DNA of 64,000 bases, taken from Leptobacterium flavescens. GTDB taxonomy: Bacteria > Bacteroidota > Bacteroidia > Flavobacteriales > Flavobacteriaceae. Of the stretch, positions 27,379 through 36,103 are shown piece by piece. Below the pieces are notes generated by a model that worked only from the letters and a program-made list of their open reading frames with translations, searched no databases and was not told the origin of the DNA. The stretch lies in contig NZ_JAABOO010000001.1 in assembly GCF_010671605.1 (NCBI RefSeq), positions 372,001-436,000 of the forward strand, in the 5' to 3' direction. The translations under genes were made by a program, and so were the position numbers. The stretch's first letter is position 1. Each line of letters begins with the position of its first letter.

Positions 27379-28490
27379 TGCGCTAACAATTTTTGTATTT
27401 CCTTATCAAATTTTTCCAGGGTGAATTGCCGTGACCAGGTCGACGCCTCAACAGCCATTTGCCTTAGTTTCTCTTTATCTTTTAATGCATCGCTAATTCT
27501 TTTTACATCGCTCTCCAGATCGGTGTTTATTAAAAGCCCTCTCCTGCCTTCATCTAACATATAAGAAACACAGGAAACCGGTGTGGCTATCGGGATACAT
27601 CCCCAGAACATAGCCTCTGCAACTGCTTTTGGCCAGCCTTCCGACTTTGATGGAAGTATTAGAAAATGTGTCTGCCGTAAAACGGATTGTATTTCAGATT
27701 TATCTACATTTCCGTGCAAACACACCGATTCTTCCAAATTGTTCTCTTCAATATATTTTTCCAGTTCACTCCTCTTAACTCCTTCTCCGTAAATATCCAA
27801 CTCAATATCGACACCATTCCTGATCAATTCACGAATGAGAGTCACTGCATATAATGGTCTTTTTCCTTCACTCAGGGTACCTACAAAAACCATCTTTAAT
27901 CCTGAAGAATAATCTCTTTCAACTACCTCTCGCTTATCTGCTTCACTATATGAGGCAGTAAAAAAAGGAAAGACATTTTTGGACTGATCAGGCCAGGTCC
28001 CGTAAACTAAAACTTTGCAATTTCTGGTTAAAAAACTATTGCTCAGAATCTTTTTTTGCAATTTATAGGACAAGGGTTGTTTTGCTTTGGGGTCCCAGTT
28101 ACCCGCATATTTTACAGTTTTCTTTTTGGAAGGAAAAAAGACCTGTACTACGGAAGCCAGTAAACCTATATTGCCAGGACACCGCAAGTGGATGTGATCT
28201 GCCTTTGAGATCTCCCGTATCAATTTAAAAATGATCAAGGGGATCTGCCAGAATAAGCCTAGAATATTTTTTGCATTTTGCGCATGAATAAAGGGAATGT
28301 TAACGACATTAAGTTCCTGCTTCTCAAATTCTATGGTAAATACCTCTTCAGGGTAAAAAGAAGGGCTCAGAAGAGTGATCTCTTTCAGATGACGGAACCA
28401 TATATCCATTTCATAAACATAAGGAGCATAAGCAGCAAAACCCTTTGGTGTTTTTAATGTTGGTGCATTTGTGATAACCAGTAACCGCAT
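27375..28490 (-). CDS. GT-B glycosyltransferase, family 4 type
   Basis: The 371-residue protein has a GT4 C-terminal half with LPSKSEGWPKAVAEAMFWGCIP near residues 278-298, containing the E-x7-E donor motif, and an N-terminal half beginning RLLVITNAP. The ATG at 28490 shares its first base with the stop of the upstream acyltransferase gene (TGATG). A TTG one codon earlier is a less likely start. Specificity is unknown. Confidence 0.86.
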   Translation of the reverse strand: MRLLVITNAPTLKTPKGFAAYAPYVYEMDIWFRHLKEITLLSPSFYPEEVFTIEFEKQELNVVNIPFIHAQNAKNILGLFWQIPLIIFKLIREISKADHIHLRCPGNIGLLASVVQVFFPSKKKTVKYAGNWDPKAKQPLSYKLQKKILSNSFLTRNCKVLVYGTWPDQSKNVFPFFTASYSEADKREVVERDYSSGLKMVFVGTLSEGKRPLYAVTLIRELIRNGVDIELDIYGEGVKRSELEKYIEENNLEESVCLHGNVDKSEIQSVLRQTHFLILPSKSEGWPKAVAEAMFWGCIPIATPVSCVSYMLDEGRRGLLINTDLESDVKRISDALKDKEKLRQMAVEASTWSRQFTLEKFDKEIQKLLAH

Positions 28491-29041
28491 CAAATATATG
28501 CTTCAGAATTATTATTGTTAATCTTAACTGCCGGGACTCCGAGGTAAGTACAACCCGGATCTACATCACTGACCACTAAAGAATTGGCTGCTATAACAGA
28601 ATTATCCCCTACCTTGATCTTTCCTGCTATTACCGCATTTGCGCCCATATATACATGATCTCCGATAGAAGGTACTCCTCTTTTTTCTCCTCTTCCGCTA
28701 ACGCCTATAGTTACTCCCTGAGAGATATTGCAATTCCTGCCAATTTCAACATCAGAATTAATAATTATATTCCCGAAATGCCCTATATAAAAGCCCTCTC
28801 CTATTCTGGCACTATAGGGGATTGATATTCCACATATAATCTCTATCCATTTCTGCCATAACAAGCCGAAGAAAAGAAGGATCTTTTTAAATATCCCCGG
28901 TAGGGAAGATGAATATATCGAATTATTTATCCGGTATACGCACAAAGCCCACAAGCCCTGTTGTGTAAATAAAAGGACAAGGGAGTTTTTTCCGCTGTAA
29001 GCCTTATATCTTTCTATGTCCTTTCTAAACTTGTTCAGCAT
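28490..29041 (-). CDS. Hexapeptide-repeat acyltransferase, serine acetyltransferase-like
   Basis: The 183-residue protein has a helical N-terminal half and a left-handed beta-helix of hexapeptide repeats from about residue 75 to 165, including GFYIGHFGNIIIN, GRNCNISQGVTIG and GDHVYMGANAVIAG. This is the CysE/WbbJ-like acyltransferase layout; the His in GHFG is the probable catalytic base. In this context it most likely O-acetylates a glycan or sugar intermediate rather than serine. The start lies 17 bases inside the end of the upstream glycosyltransferase gene. Confidence 0.88.
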   Translation of the reverse strand: MLNKFRKDIERYKAYSGKNSLVLLFTQQGLWALCVYRINNSIYSSSLPGIFKKILLFFGLLWQKWIEIICGISIPYSARIGEGFYIGHFGNIIINSDVEIGRNCNISQGVTIGVSGRGEKRGVPSIGDHVYMGANAVIAGKIKVGDNSVIAANSLVVSDVDPGCTYLGVPAVKINNNNSEAYI

Positions 29042-30041
29042 TTGCTGTTTTAGGTTTTTTAAAAATTAACTTAAACCATCCGCTGGTTCTACCCAAAGCT
29101 TCCATAAACGCTTCCTTAGGCTTGGCTGTGGTAACAATGTTCAGGAACCTAATGGCTGTTAACAACCACGATATGAAGTTCCATTTAAACCTTGCTTTAA
29201 AAGAAGGGTTCGGATGCCTCACCCTCCATACATACCATCCGTTCAGTACCACCATTTTTCCATATTTAAATTTATCGGGTCTCCCTGAAGGATGATGGTG
29301 ATGTTCGCACCTGGCTGCTGTATTAACGTATTGTTTCCCTAATTTATGCAATCTGAAGCAAAAATCGGCATCTTCGTAAAGGCCGTATCCTTCAAAATAA
29401 TGAGAAAAACCAATTTTATCAAAAACTTCTTTTCTATACGATGACACCCCACCCATAAATTGTTCAACTTCATAAACCTTATTACTTGGAGGTAAAAAGC
29501 TTACACTTCTTCCATGTCCGAATTCAGGAAAACAGGCGGGTGGAACATCCGTATCCAGGCCCAAACGCTTTCTCAGAACAAATCTGCTTCCATCTTTCCT
29601 TTTAAATCCATCGTAAAAATATTCGCCTCGAGATGCTTTATAACTATCTGCTTCAACCTTATGCCATTTTATTTCATTGATTATATATCCTCCCACTCCA
29701 AGGGCATCTTTATGAAGGTCGTAGGTCTTTATCAATTCTTCAAAATAGGTCTTCTCTAAAATAATATCATCATCCAGAAAACAAACAACATCTATATCAT
29801 CTGCCGTTTTTCCAATTCCGTAATTCCGCTGCCTGGTAAGCCCCCTGTCTTTATCATCTACCATATGATAATAAAGGTTGCGGAAATTATTCTGCCCTAA
29901 TACCTGCTTAGTTCTATTATCTCTAGAGCCGTCCACAATGATTATTTCATCGGGGTAGACCGTCTGATCTTCCACAGAATTCAACAACTCGATCAGGGAT
30001 TGAGGTCTCATATAGGTGCATATGACAAGGCTGAATTTCAT
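29025..30041 (-). CDS. GT-A glycosyltransferase, family 2
   Basis: The 338-residue protein has the GT2 core: SLVICTYMRPQSL at 4-16, IIIVDGSRDNR near 33, the metal-binding FLDDDI near 88-93 and a catalytic acidic motif in GLYEDADFC near 220. A C-terminal segment with hydrophobic character may associate with the membrane. It overlaps the following acyltransferase gene by 17 bases. No donor can be assigned. Confidence 0.88.
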   Translation of the reverse strand: MKFSLVICTYMRPQSLIELLNSVEDQTVYPDEIIIVDGSRDNRTKQVLGQNNFRNLYYHMVDDKDRGLTRQRNYGIGKTADDIDVVCFLDDDIILEKTYFEELIKTYDLHKDALGVGGYIINEIKWHKVEADSYKASRGEYFYDGFKRKDGSRFVLRKRLGLDTDVPPACFPEFGHGRSVSFLPPSNKVYEVEQFMGGVSSYRKEVFDKIGFSHYFEGYGLYEDADFCFRLHKLGKQYVNTAARCEHHHHPSGRPDKFKYGKMVVLNGWYVWRVRHPNPSFKARFKWNFISWLLTAIRFLNIVTTAKPKEAFMEALGRTSGWFKLIFKKPKTANAEQV

Positions 30042-31576
30042 TCTGTTTCCATAAGTTTTGAAGCCCAGTGTTTACTGTGCTTCCATTTCTTATTCATTAC
30101 CGCAATATATTTAAAAGGATTCTTAATCGACTGCCTTGAGTAATATTTAAAAAACAGCACGGTTTTATATCCTCTTAATTGCTGGGGTGATGCGTATTTC
30201 ATTTTATAAAGCATAATAGTAGGAGACGGTTTTGGGGATATTTTGTCTGTGTCCCAGGGGAATTCATGCTTCGACCTGAAACCTCCGATCGGTGCCTTTA
30301 AGTGTAACATTGAGGGAGAAGGAAGGTACAGAACATCGCAACCCGAATTTCTCAATTGCATTCCATAATCGGTATCTTCTCCGAAGCCGTGTTCAAACGC
30401 CATGGAAAAAAAAGTGTTTTTTGCGATTTCCGTTTTAAGAATACTGCAACCCGATCCGAAGCTTATCCATTGTCTTGCAGTTTTTGCAGTTTCCGTCTGT
30501 CCTTTCCTCAAACAGCTTATCGTAACTGCTTCTGCCTTTAAACTGTATATATTTTCAAAAGCTTTATGAAAAAAGTCGGAGGGGAAGCGAATATCGTCAT
30601 CTGCCAAAAACACCCATTCATTTTCGATCTCTTTTAGAGCTATATTCCTCGCGTTACAGGCACCTGTCTGATGTATAAAATGATGCTTTATCTCAAAAGG
30701 CCATTCCCGGTTGTAGAGGTATTCAAGTGCTGACTCGGCATTTGCATCCGGGTTTTGCTCTATAATGATCACACGTTTAGGCTTCAGGCTCTGATCTGCA
30801 AGATCTTTAAGCACATCCAGTAAATATTCTTTCCTCCCAATGGTTGGAATGACCACATCTATGGATGCGGTAAGTTGTTTGTTTTTATTTCTTTCAATCT
30901 CTTCCAACTGAAAAGATCTCTTTTTAGATCTGAAGAATAGAGAATATAGCAGAGGGGCCAGAGCAATTCTCTTTTGATAGATCAGCAGATTAAAAAATAA
31001 AATCAAAACCCAGGAAGTTTTATAGTGTTCCCTGACAAACCTGAATAGTTTAAATCCGGAAGTTTTTATTTTCTGCCTGATAGGCGAAAAGTCTTTCTTT
31101 AACAGATGTGGGTGAGAATAGCAGAACAGGCCCTCAGGCATAACTGTTTTAGCCAACGAATTCAAAAAATAATCGAAATTGCTGTCTTTTTTTCCATTCT
31201 TTATATAAGCGTTCACTACAGATGCATGGATCCCACCTACATCGGAGCTCATCTGCCATGTCGGGTATGGAACCTCATAATTAACTTTTATAAAAAGCGT
31301 ATCTTCTACATAACCTATTTCCGGCCCCATATACTGTGATCTATTCGAAGAATAGGAAGCCATTATCCTGGGATGATGAAAAATACGCTCCCAGTTTTCT
31401 CTGTCAATACTGCCCTTAAGATCTGCATGGTACCAGCAGATAAAGGAAGACGGATTACATTCTGCGAGTTCCAAAAGAGCTGGTACTACAGGTTTACCTA
31501 CATAACCATGCGATTCTTCAGAAGATATTCCTTCAATATCCACAACACCGGTGCCATTATGTGAGATAAAAATCAA
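30038..31576 (-). CDS. GT2 glycosyltransferase with unrecognised N-terminal domain
   Basis: This 512-residue protein has two parts. Residues about 240-470 are a normal GT2 domain: VVIPTIGRKEYL, the DxD-like LADDDIRFP and GFGEDTDYG. Residues 1-200 form a separate globular domain I do not recognise, rich in aromatic residues (SQYMGPEIGY, PTWQMSSDVGG). A hydrophobic segment near 185-215 may separate the two. The start is TTG in a TTGA junction with the upstream gene, and the next Met lies about 70 residues in, after conserved-looking sequence. A dual-activity or substrate-binding module is possible. Confidence 0.8.
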   Translation of the reverse strand: MIFISHNGTGVVDIEGISSEESHGYVGKPVVPALLELAECNPSSFICWYHADLKGSIDRENWERIFHHPRIMASYSSNRSQYMGPEIGYVEDTLFIKVNYEVPYPTWQMSSDVGGIHASVVNAYIKNGKKDSNFDYFLNSLAKTVMPEGLFCYSHPHLLKKDFSPIRQKIKTSGFKLFRFVREHYKTSWVLILFFNLLIYQKRIALAPLLYSLFFRSKKRSFQLEEIERNKNKQLTASIDVVIPTIGRKEYLLDVLKDLADQSLKPKRVIIIEQNPDANAESALEYLYNREWPFEIKHHFIHQTGACNARNIALKEIENEWVFLADDDIRFPSDFFHKAFENIYSLKAEAVTISCLRKGQTETAKTARQWISFGSGCSILKTEIAKNTFFSMAFEHGFGEDTDYGMQLRNSGCDVLYLPSPSMLHLKAPIGGFRSKHEFPWDTDKISPKPSPTIMLYKMKYASPQQLRGYKTVLFFKYYSRQSIKNPFKYIAVMNKKWKHSKHWASKLMETE

Positions 31577-32709
31577 GTCAATAATGAATTATAGAAATTT
31601 ATATTTTCTTCAAGGACCCGGGAACTGCTAAATCTGTTTATGATCCTTTTCCTCGCATTTTTTCCATAGGCAGCAGCTTCTTCTCTGTCATTTAACAACC
31701 TCAGTATCCCATTGGCTAAGTCATCAGTATTCGAAGGGTCAACAGTTATTCCCGTTTCTCCGTTGATCATAAGCTCATTGGCCCAACCAATATTTGAAGT
31801 AAGCATGGGTTTTTCCATAGCCATTGCCTCCAACCATGTCATCGGGAAAGCCTCTGCAAAACTTGGTAATGCCACCACCGTTGCTTTTGCCAGTTCTTCC
31901 CTGACCGACTCATAAGGGATCTCACGGATAAATTCAACTTGCTTCCTTTCTTCTTCCTCAAACATTTCTTCTATAAGTCCGGATGTAGACCTGCCTTCAA
32001 AAACATCGGTACTATCCTTTCCTACCATTTTTAATCTTACTTCCGGATCTTTTTCAAGTACCTTTTTAAAAGCCTTTGCCAGTTCTAGCACCCCTTTCTT
32101 TCTGATAACCGTTCCAAAATACAAAATAGTTTTCTCCTCCCGATCTATCGATAGGGGCGTAAACACTTCACTATCTATCCCATTATAAATAGTTATAATT
32201 TCTTTTTTTAAATCAAAAAGATCTCTGGTTTCTTTCCCCACAAAGTTGCTTACAGCTATAATTGCGTCTGCTCCTTCGAGCGCTCTTTTTTCCAGGAAGA
32301 AGTTTTTCTTTTTCTGTTTCCTTTTCTCCAAATGGCAGAAAAAACAGTCTGTTCCATGCAATCGTATGATCAAAGGACGTGTGAATTTCATAAATGCAGT
32401 GATCCCGGACCAGTCCGGAGCCTCCAGGACATCTATCTTATTTTTTAAACAGATACTATTGATGTAATTCTGATATTTCTTTCTGGAAACCCACCAGGTT
32501 AAAAAAGGGAGTTTTTTAGGTTTGAGCAAATGAAATTCTATTCCGTCTTCCCTTATCACCTCATCTTCTTCCGCTCCTACAATAAAGATTGTTACTCCGA
32601 TTCCTTTTGCTATGAGTTGAATAGATAAGTTTTTAATACTCGTTCCCAAGCCTCCCGAGCGGCTACTGTTTTTTAGAGGATATTCCGGTGTAATAAAACC
32701 TATGTTCAT
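31573..32709 (-). CDS. GT-B glycosyltransferase, family 4 type
   Basis: The 378-residue protein has the GT4 form close to glycogen-synthase-like enzymes: an acceptor loop with SGGLGTSIKNL near residues 18-28, IIRLHGTDCFF near 113, and the donor motif F-A-E-A-F-P-M-T-W-L-E near 283. It starts at ATG in an ATGA overlap with the upstream gene and ends in the TTGA junction of the next. The donor is unknown. Confidence 0.9.
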   Translation of the reverse strand: MNIGFITPEYPLKNSSRSGGLGTSIKNLSIQLIAKGIGVTIFIVGAEEDEVIREDGIEFHLLKPKKLPFLTWWVSRKKYQNYINSICLKNKIDVLEAPDWSGITAFMKFTRPLIIRLHGTDCFFCHLEKRKQKKKNFFLEKRALEGADAIIAVSNFVGKETRDLFDLKKEIITIYNGIDSEVFTPLSIDREEKTILYFGTVIRKKGVLELAKAFKKVLEKDPEVRLKMVGKDSTDVFEGRSTSGLIEEMFEEEERKQVEFIREIPYESVREELAKATVVALPSFAEAFPMTWLEAMAMEKPMLTSNIGWANELMINGETGITVDPSNTDDLANGILRLLNDREEAAAYGKNARKRIINRFSSSRVLEENINFYNSLLT

Positions 32710-33776
32710 GGTAACATTTTTATATGGTTATCCACCATCAGGTCCAGATGATATTGATCCCTGATAAGATCGGAAACATTTTCTTTAATGACTAATTCTC
32801 TTTTTATAATTCCTTCCAGGATACTCACCAGCCCCTTAATATCTCCCGGATTTGCGATATATCCGTTTTTTCCATGGGTAACCACTTCCAGGTTCCCTCC
32901 CACTGTAGTAGTAATTACAGGTACATTAGCCGCCAAACTTTCCAGGATCGACAGGCTGAAACATTCCATATAAGTAGGCTGGAGTAAATATGAATAAGAC
33001 GCAAATAAAGATGGGAGTTCCGGTGAGCTTCCTTTAAAATTAAAAATATGCTCCAGTTTTCCGTCTTCAATCATTTTTTTCAAAGCTGATTCTTCCGGGC
33101 CTTCACCATAGATATCTATGATCATTTTATCTCTGAGTTCAGGAGAAAGGCATTCCACAGCAGCAATAAGATCGTGTATCCCCTTGGATTTCCTTAAATG
33201 CGATGCCACTATAAATCTCATCTCTTCCCGGCTTTTATTTTTGATGTAAAGACCGGTATCTATGCCATTGTACACAACATAGGTCTTGGAAGTAATCCAA
33301 AAACCGTAATCTTTTATGATATGCTTACGGGTATAGGCGGAAACCCCAATAAAAGCATCAATATATTTTGAATACAAAATACTTTTGAGTGTATTCTTCA
33401 ATCTCTTTTTAATCGGGAATCCATGCAGGGGTCTGGGATTATGATCTACCGCAATGATATGGGAGTTCGTTCTCTTTTTAACCTCTTTAAAAAAAGGAGT
33501 ACAAAGCTCCACAAAATGAGTGATCACCACATCGTATTTAATCCGTGAATCCGATTGCGATTCTAAAAAAGCGTTTTCTACCTGTCCTGACCCTGAGGTT
33601 ATATCCAGCTCTTTATAAAATTCGAATTGCTTATATCGGGAAAAAAACCAATGTACCGTGTAGCCTTGTTCTTTTAATTTACGGTCAAAAGCTATATAAA
33701 ATCTATCCATTCCTCCAATCCTGTCCGGCTTGAGGTCATATTTACATATTACGGCTATATGTTTGTTAGGCTTCAA
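32706..33776 (-). CDS. GT-B glycosyltransferase, family 4 type
   Basis: The 356-residue protein shows a GGMDRF loop near residues 18-23 and the donor-binding E-C-F-S-L-S-I-L-E-S-L segment near 270, both typical of GT4. The start is TTG at 33776; no ATG precedes the conserved beta strand (HIAVICKYD). The first 11 bases overlap the end of the upstream glycosyltransferase gene. Sugar specificity is unknown. Confidence 0.87.
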   Translation of the reverse strand: MKPNKHIAVICKYDLKPDRIGGMDRFYIAFDRKLKEQGYTVHWFFSRYKQFEFYKELDITSGSGQVENAFLESQSDSRIKYDVVITHFVELCTPFFKEVKKRTNSHIIAVDHNPRPLHGFPIKKRLKNTLKSILYSKYIDAFIGVSAYTRKHIIKDYGFWITSKTYVVYNGIDTGLYIKNKSREEMRFIVASHLRKSKGIHDLIAAVECLSPELRDKMIIDIYGEGPEESALKKMIEDGKLEHIFNFKGSSPELPSLFASYSYLLQPTYMECFSLSILESLAANVPVITTTVGGNLEVVTHGKNGYIANPGDIKGLVSILEGIIKRELVIKENVSDLIRDQYHLDLMVDNHIKMLP

Positions 33777-35157
33777 CTAAATTCAATAATGTATTTACCA
33801 TTCGCTGACTGGTTCCCTTGAGCGGTTTTCCTATTTCCAGTTCGATCAATTCCTTTTGTGCTTCCATTCTGCTTTCCGGGCTCATCAGGTCATTGTTAAT
33901 GGTATTAATTAATTCTTCTTCTGTTTTTACTATGGCCGTTCCTTTACTGTCGACCACGTATTTATAATGAAGATAGTTTAAATACTTCTGATCATTAAAT
34001 AATTGATTCTCCCCGTTCCCGAGGACCGGATTGATCACAGGTTTATCAAACAAAATAAAATCGAGGCTCATCGTAGAGCACATATTGATATTGAGATCGC
34101 AGAACTGCAGGATAGATCTCAGATCTGTGAGGTCTGATACGTTCGGTACCCTTTGTGACCAGATCTCAGCATGATCTGTTCTTTTCAGTTCCCAGTCCGG
34201 ATAATTCCATATGATAAACGGATATTTTTCTTTTATTTCTCTGAAACGCTCTTTTCCTTCGGCAGGAGATGTTCTTACCAGGAGGTTCACTTTCTCTTTT
34301 ATCTTTCCTTTTTCAATCGCATCTGCAATGATCGAAATATAGTGTTCGTCATTAGGGCTGGTAGAGATATCACCACAGCTAAAACAAACGGTTTTAACCA
34401 TGGGATCCATTTCAAATTTCTTAAAGAAATCCTCTCTTGAACGTTCATAGTGCTCCATCACATAAGGTTCGAACTGAGGAGTACCGACCACTTCAATATC
34501 CGGTTCCTGCGTATCCGGATAATAGTGTAGCAATTCATCTTTCATCAGGTCACTCCAAACAAAATAAGAATCGAAAGTTGCTGCCATTCTACCTTTGGAA
34601 GCCAGGTTATCCCAGCTAAAAATAAAAGAAGTTGTCGGTATTTTTAAGTTTTGAGCTGCTACCACAAAAGGAGCAATATAAGGAGGCCGCTGATGTGTAA
34701 AGAACAGAATATCTATTTCATCATCCTTCAGGTGTTTCTCAAAGTATTCCGTATTGGTAAAGGTCTTGAATTGTTTTCGTTCAAAAAAGTTTATGTCTTT
34801 TTCGGAATGAAACATATTGGTTAAGGTATAGGCGATCTTTACCAGTAATTTTCTTTTTGAAAAGCCTTTGGGATACCCTCTTCTATGATTATCCCTGATC
34901 CCGAAAACATTATCGTGTTTCTTTAGGTGAGCTACTTCCTTTAGTTTTCGATAGAACCAGCTATTTCTTTTTTCCGGGAAATTATCCATCTCCCTTAAAA
35001 GTACGGAATCAGGTATCAGCCCGGCATAGGCGTCTAATGGAATATTCGAATAAATTACCACCCTGTCAAAACTCTTATCAGCTTCGGAGAGAAATTCACT
35101 CAAAATAAAATTTCTGAACCCGACACCATCTACAATAACTAAACCCAGTGATTTCAA
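33766..35157 (-). CDS. Glycosyltransferase-like protein related to CDP-glycerol/UDP-sugar transferases
   Basis: The 463-residue protein has a GT-B-like layout with a large N-terminal part and a C-terminal part holding LLVRTSPAEGKERF near 293 and FCDLNINMCSTMSLDFILFDKPVI near 357. That second block resembles the donor site of CDP-glycerol glycerophosphotransferases and related enzymes. It is not a standard GT4. The start is TTG; the frame opens a few codons earlier after a TAA, without ATG. A 64-base gap precedes it, one of the few gaps in the array. Confidence 0.7.
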   Translation of the reverse strand: MKSLGLVIVDGVGFRNFILSEFLSEADKSFDRVVIYSNIPLDAYAGLIPDSVLLREMDNFPEKRNSWFYRKLKEVAHLKKHDNVFGIRDNHRRGYPKGFSKRKLLVKIAYTLTNMFHSEKDINFFERKQFKTFTNTEYFEKHLKDDEIDILFFTHQRPPYIAPFVVAAQNLKIPTTSFIFSWDNLASKGRMAATFDSYFVWSDLMKDELLHYYPDTQEPDIEVVGTPQFEPYVMEHYERSREDFFKKFEMDPMVKTVCFSCGDISTSPNDEHYISIIADAIEKGKIKEKVNLLVRTSPAEGKERFREIKEKYPFIIWNYPDWELKRTDHAEIWSQRVPNVSDLTDLRSILQFCDLNINMCSTMSLDFILFDKPVINPVLGNGENQLFNDQKYLNYLHYKYVVDSKGTAIVKTEEELINTINNDLMSPESRMEAQKELIELEIGKPLKGTSQRMVNTLLNLVEA

Positions 35158-35221
35158 ATAATATTCTTTTTAGATCATCAACTTTCAAAATTAAATCATT
35201 TCGATGGATTACCTCCTATAA

Positions 35222-36103
35222 TTAGCTCTTCAAATGCTGAGCTATTATTTTTTCAGTAAAGGCCTCTGCACCCTCTTTATTCAGGTGGCCGCAATTCCAA
35301 AACAGGGATTGCTCATCTTCAAACAATTTAGCATAATTATAGAAACCTTCCATATGCCCGGACAAATAATCCAGATAAGCTTCATTCACGGTCATATTGC
35401 AAAACGGAGCACAGAAGAAGATCAATTCCCGGTCTTCTGTCTTTACTATACTCTCAATTTCTTCTATAATCTCATTTTTTTGAGGGACATCTTCAGGAAA
35501 CCGGAATTCTTCCAATGTGGCCTCTCCCTTTTTTGCATCAAAACCATCTGACAGATCTATTCTTGCATTTTTTTTAAAAAAGGATGCGGCAACTTCCCTG
35601 AAACCGATCAGGTGATCATGGGTAGCATACCTGTAAAAAGGAATGTATTTATAGTATAGAAAGCGCTTATCATTCTGTTCAAGATCTGCAGCTATTACAG
35701 GGTTGGAAATATAGGGTAAGGCATAGGACTTGGATATTCCCGATTTGCTCTTTACACTGTAATTGTAATCAACCTGCACAAAAATTTTATCATAGGTAAT
35801 CTTCTGTTCATCCAGTAATTTAATCATCAGCAAAATATCGGCCAGTTGGGCTCCCTGTATTCCAAGGTTTATCGCTTTTTTTCCAGTCTTTTCCTCTATC
35901 TGTCTGCTGATAATATGATTTTCAACTCTTGAAGATCCCAAAAAAATATAATCTATATGCTGGGGTTCCATCTGCAGTACGTATTGTACTTTATTCCTGG
36001 GAACACTATGTGTAAATGCATAGGTATAGATCCAATCTAAAAGCTGCATGAGTACCAGAGTTAACAATAGTAATATCCCGATCTTTTTTAGAAACTTCTT
36101 CAT
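35222..36103 (-). CDS. SGNH-like membrane-anchored protein paired with an MBOAT acyltransferase
   Basis: The 293-residue protein has an N-terminal signal anchor (about residues 6-24) and a periplasmic SGNH-like fold. FLGSSRVENH near 54-63 supplies the probable nucleophile Ser in GSSR, and CGHLNKEGAEAF near the C-terminus supplies the His. The residue expected to be the Asp of the DxxH pair reads Asn (NCGH). Such proteins (AlgJ, DltD-like) transfer or accept acyl groups carried across the membrane by the adjacent MBOAT protein. It is coupled to that gene by TGATG. Confidence 0.75.
   Translation of the reverse strand: MKKFLKKIGILLLLTLVLMQLLDWIYTYAFTHSVPRNKVQYVLQMEPQHIDYIFLGSSRVENHIISRQIEEKTGKKAINLGIQGAQLADILLMIKLLDEQKITYDKIFVQVDYNYSVKSKSGISKSYALPYISNPVIAADLEQNDKRFLYYKYIPFYRYATHDHLIGFREVAASFFKKNARIDLSDGFDAKKGEATLEEFRFPEDVPQKNEIIEEIESIVKTEDRELIFFCAPFCNMTVNEAYLDYLSGHMEGFYNYAKLFEDEQSLFWNCGHLNKEGAEAFTEKIIAQHLKS

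Noticed and set aside
28490-29041. Reading the hexapeptide acyltransferase as LegH of the legionaminic pathway
   Set aside because: It looks more like serine acetyltransferase/WbbJ-type enzymes and sits far from the neu genes, so the role is not supported.
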